Assembly: GCA_051746665.1 (NCBI GenBank)
Contig: JBNJFG010000083.1
Location: 1-8,484 of the forward strand
Source of the DNA: Halanaerobium sp051746665
GTDB lineage: Bacteria; Bacillota; Halanaerobiia; Halanaerobiales; Halanaerobiaceae
DNA: 8,484 nucleotides
Direction: 5' to 3'
Within the stretch, counting starts at the first letter, position 1. Every line of letters starts with the position of its first letter. The position numbers and the translations under genes were made by a program. Below, piece after piece: positions 6,324 to 8,484 of this stretch. The notes below the pieces were generated by a model. It was not told the origin of the DNA. It worked only from the letters and a program-made list of their open reading frames with translations, and ran no database searches.

Positions 6324-6377
6324 AACCCGAGAAGGTAGATTCCTCATAGTTGAGGTGTCTATTTTCTCGGGTTTTTT
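6324..6377 (+). terminator. Riboswitch-controlled terminator
   Basis: The lower stem is AACCCGAGAA (6324-6333) with TTCTCGGGTT (6364-6373). It continues through two G-U pairs and TAGA/TCTA (6336-6339 with 6358-6361), then an upper stem CCTCA/TGAGG (6342-6346 with 6351-6355) with loop TAGT. A run of T (6372-6377) follows. The upper part CCTCATAGTTG (6342-6352) is the exact complement of 6231-6241 in the aptamer, giving an antiterminator pairing when ligand is absent. A small CGGG/CCCG hairpin (6314-6317 with 6326-6329) can also sequester the 5' arm. Confidence 0.92.
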
Positions 6378-6454
6378 ATTTTATCTAATTAAAAGATGAT
6401 AAAGATTTTGGTTTTTAAGTTATTTTATATAAAAATTAGGAGGGTATTAATTTA

Positions 6455-7768
6455 ATGAGTAATAATGGGAGTTTAGAAAATTTATTTAAACTGCAGGAAA
6501 ATAATACGGATGTGAAGACTGAGGTAATTGCTGGATTTACAACCTTTATGACAATGGCTTATATTATTTTTGTAAACCCTGCAATTTTAAGTGATGCAGG
6601 AATGCCTTTTGATGGAGTATTTATTGCAACTATCATGGGTGCAGTATTGGGTACAATGGCGATGGCATTATTAAGTAATTATCCTTTTGCTCTTGCATCT
6701 GGAATGGGACTTAATGCATTTTTTGCTTATTCAGTAGTTATTGGAATGGGAGTTAGCTGGCAGACAGCACTGGGTATTATATTTTTAGAAGGTATTTTAT
6801 TTATTATTTTAAGTGTAACACCAGTTAGGGAAATGATAGTTAACAGTATTCCGATGGCTTTAAAAACAGGAATAAGTACAGGTATCGGTTTATTTATTGC
6901 TTTTATTGGTCTGCAAAATGCAGGTATTGTGGTAAATAATGATGCTACTTTAGTTGCAATGGGTAGTGTTTTAGAAGGTCCTGGTCTTGTTGCTTTGTTT
7001 GGTCTTTTAGTTACAGGTATTTTACATGCTAAAAAAGTAAAAGGAGCTTTACTCTGGGGTATTTTAGCTTCTACAGCTTTTGGTTGGATTAATGGAGTTA
7101 CACCTGCTTTTAATGGAATAGTTGCAATGCCTAAAATGTCAGATTGGTCAGGCGTATTATTCCAGCTTGATATTGGTTCAGCTTTAAATGTGGGGATGAT
7201 AGGTGTTATACTTTCTTTCCTCTTTGTAGATATGTTTGATACAGCAGGAACACTGGTTGGAGTTAGTCAGCAGGCTGGATACATAGATGAGAATGGTGAT
7301 CTTCCAAAAGCGAGCAAAGCTCTGCTTGCAGATGCAATTGGTACTACTGGTGGTGCTTTATTTGGTACAAGTACAGTAACTACTTATGTTGAATCAGCTT
7401 CTGGAGTAGCTGAAGGTGGCCGCACAGGTTTAACAGGTGTGGTTGTTTCTATACTCTTTTTCTTATCATTATTTTTCAAACCATTAATTGGTATAGTTCC
7501 TGGAGCTGCAACAGCGCCAGCTTTAATCGTTGTTGGTACAATGATGATGACCAATATTACAAAATTAGACTGGGATGATTTTACAGAAATTCTGCCAGCT
7601 TTTGTAGCGATGATTGCTATGCCTTTAACCTATTCAATTTCTAACGGTATTGCTCTTGGATTTATTGTTTATCCAATAGTTAAGCTTTTTACTGGTAAGG
7701 GAAAAGACGTTCACTGGTTAGTATATGTCCTAGGAGTAGTATTTATTTTCTACTTTATAGTTCATTAA
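6455..7768 (+). CDS. pbuG: Guanine/hypoxanthine permease, AzgA (PbuG-like) subfamily of NCS2
   Basis: This 437-residue polytopic membrane protein imports purine bases, probably by proton symport. AzgA-type signatures include EVIAGFTTFMTMAYIIFVNP (23-42) in the first membrane helix and NYPFALASGMGLNAFFAY (75-92). They continue with FVDMFDTAGTLVGV (257-270), carrying the intramembrane acidic residues Asp259/Asp262, and GTSTVTTYVESASGVAEGGR (304-323), with Glu313. The length fits the subfamily, and long hydrophobic stretches run to the C-terminus. AGGAGGG (6438-6444) is 10 nt before the ATG. The guanine riboswitch directly upstream supports guanine/hypoxanthine as substrate; a PbuO-like paralogue with somewhat different preference cannot be excluded. 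The neighbouring adenine deaminase feeds the same hypoxanthine pool. Confidence 0.9.
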   Translation: MSNNGSLENLFKLQENNTDVKTEVIAGFTTFMTMAYIIFVNPAILSDAGMPFDGVFIATIMGAVLGTMAMALLSNYPFALASGMGLNAFFAYSVVIGMGVSWQTALGIIFLEGILFIILSVTPVREMIVNSIPMALKTGISTGIGLFIAFIGLQNAGIVVNNDATLVAMGSVLEGPGLVALFGLLVTGILHAKKVKGALLWGILASTAFGWINGVTPAFNGIVAMPKMSDWSGVLFQLDIGSALNVGMIGVILSFLFVDMFDTAGTLVGVSQQAGYIDENGDLPKASKALLADAIGTTGGALFGTSTVTTYVESASGVAEGGRTGLTGVVVSILFFLSLFFKPLIGIVPGAATAPALIVVGTMMMTNITKLDWDDFTEILPAFVAMIAMPLTYSISNGIALGFIVYPIVKLFTGKGKDVHWLVYVLGVVFIFYFIVH

Positions 7769-7786
7769 TGATAAATTAAAATTTCA

Positions 7787-7829
7787 AATAAAAAGAGCAG
7801 GTCCTCAGATTATGAGAAGCCTGCTCTTT
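7787..7829. terminator. Shared bidirectional terminator
   Basis: AAAGAGCAGG (7792-7801) and CCTGCTCTTT (7820-7829) form a perfect 10-bp stem, with a small CTCA/TGAG helix (7804-7807 with 7813-7816) inside. The minus-strand exit gives the better U-tract (7795 leftward), so it serves the TlpA-like gene as well as the permease from the other side. Confidence 0.9.
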
Positions 7830-7890
7830 AACTATTTATTTTAATAATTGTTTTTATCTAAATAATATTCTAATTTAACAAGATATTTGG

Positions 7891-8409
7891 TTAATCGTTT
7901 ATTCTACTAAGCTCCAGCATGCTCTGATAGTTTAAAGCACCAAATGTTTTTTCTATAATAATGCCATCTTCATCGAGAATATAAGTGGTTGGAATTGCTC
8001 TAACTAAATAATTTTGGGCGATACTTTTGTTAAGATCTAAAAGTACAGGTAAATTTAACTTGTTCTGCATCATAAAATTAATTACTGTAGATTTGTTTTC
8101 ACCGATATTTACTGCTAAAACAGCAATTTCGTCTCCATGTTCTTCGTGCAGTTTTTGCATATCCGGCATTTCTTGGCGGCAGGGAGGACACCAGCTGGCC
8201 CAGAAATTAAGAAAAACTTTTTTGCCTCGGTAATCACTTAAATTAACTTCTTGATCATTCATATTGATTAAGCTAAATCCAGGAGCCTCCATACCTATTT
8301 CTGTACCTACTTCAGCGGCAACCGTAGTTGCTGTATTCTGAAGATAGAAAAATGAAAGTCCACCAATAAGCAGGGCTGCTATTAATAATATTGAAATTTT
8401 TTTCTTCAT
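7891..8409 (-). CDS. TlpA/ResA-like membrane-anchored thioredoxin-fold protein
   Basis: The protein has 172 residues from the ATG at 8409. I chose this start because GGAGGG (8421-8416) lies 6 nt upstream; an in-frame TTG eight codons earlier would put that site inside the gene. The N-terminus MKKKISILLIAALLIGG is a signal anchor or signal peptide without a lipobox cysteine. The redoxin domain begins at GMEAPGFSL (39-47). The active site is FWASWCPPC (69-77, Cys74 and Cys77), and the cis-proline motif is IPTTY (Pro140). Such proteins reduce or exchange disulfides outside the membrane, for example in cytochrome c maturation or oxidative defence; the partner is not in the window. The WCPPC site is that of ResA/TlpA reductants. 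It runs convergent to the permease and appears to be monocistronic. Confidence 0.9.
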   Translation of the reverse strand: MKKKISILLIAALLIGGLSFFYLQNTATTVAAEVGTEIGMEAPGFSLINMNDQEVNLSDYRGKKVFLNFWASWCPPCRQEMPDMQKLHEEHGDEIAVLAVNIGENKSTVINFMMQNKLNLPVLLDLNKSIAQNYLVRAIPTTYILDEDGIIIEKTFGALNYQSMLELSRIND

Positions 8410-8450
8410 CTTCTTCCCTCCATTTAAGTTCAAATTAATGATTTATGTAT

Positions 8451-8479
8451 ATTATATAAGTAAAACACTCAAAATTCCA
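8451..8479 (-). promoter_or_regulatory. Probable promoter of the TlpA-like gene
   Basis: On the minus strand a perfect -10 box TATAAT (8456-8451) stands about 42 nt before the ATG. The -35 position 17 bp upstream reads TGGAAT (8479-8474), which matches the consensus at only three of six bases. The -10 box is convincing; the -35 box is weak, so an activator or a different spacing is possible. Confidence 0.5.
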
Positions 8480-8484
8480 GTATT

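Noticed and set aside
8027..8233. Plus-strand open reading frame of 68 codons
   Set aside because: It is the antisense shadow of the TlpA-like gene, which has clear WCPPC and cis-proline motifs and a good ribosome binding site.
8410..8433. TTG start eight codons upstream for the TlpA-like gene
   Set aside because: The GGAGGG site lies inside that extension and is correctly placed for the ATG at 8409.

Overview
The window is AT-rich, low-GC DNA with strong AGGAGG ribosome binding sites, sigma-A-type promoters, intrinsic hairpin/U-tract terminators, a tRNA gene with an encoded CCA end, and a guanine riboswitch. This fits a low-GC Gram-positive (Firmicutes) anaerobe. From general protein character I would guess the clostridial/Halanaerobiales range, but that is inference. 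I see no mobile element, CRISPR array, rRNA or phage gene, so this looks like ordinary chromosome.

Layout. (1) 1-1121, minus strand: a monocistronic acetamidase/formamidase-family gene with its own promoter and a bidirectional terminator. (2) 1195-1374, minus strand: a solitary tRNA-Glu(UUC) unit with promoter, short leader and terminator. (3) 1375-1749: a noncoding stretch whose right half looks like a folded 5' leader for the next gene. (4) 1750-4168, plus strand: three genes ending at one clear terminator. They encode a CoA-disulfide reductase/NADH oxidase-type flavoprotein, a DUF134 (UPF0251) putative DNA-binding protein and an OsmC-family protein. An internal promoter precedes the DUF134 gene. 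(5) 4289-6040, plus strand: adenine deaminase. (6) 6087-7829, plus strand: a consensus promoter, a guanine-class purine riboswitch, a long structured expression platform with terminator, then an AzgA/PbuG-type purine permease. (7) 7891-8479, minus strand: a TlpA/ResA-like membrane-anchored thioredoxin-fold protein, convergent with the permease and sharing its terminator.

How the genes fit together. Adenine deaminase and the permease form a purine salvage neighbourhood: one makes hypoxanthine from adenine, the other probably imports hypoxanthine/guanine. Only the permease is visibly under riboswitch control. The flavoprotein, OsmC protein and TlpA-like protein all point to thiol/peroxide redox handling, with the DUF134 protein as a possible local regulator. 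That grouping is inferred from position and family, not shown.

The best non-routine observations are two RNA elements. In the riboswitch, the apical part of the terminator carries an 11-nt perfect complement to the 3' strand of aptamer helix P1, across a roughly 100-nt linker that itself folds. The second is an unrecognised, possibly structured leader upstream of the flavoprotein gene. I did not find convincing evidence of a wholly new multi-gene system.
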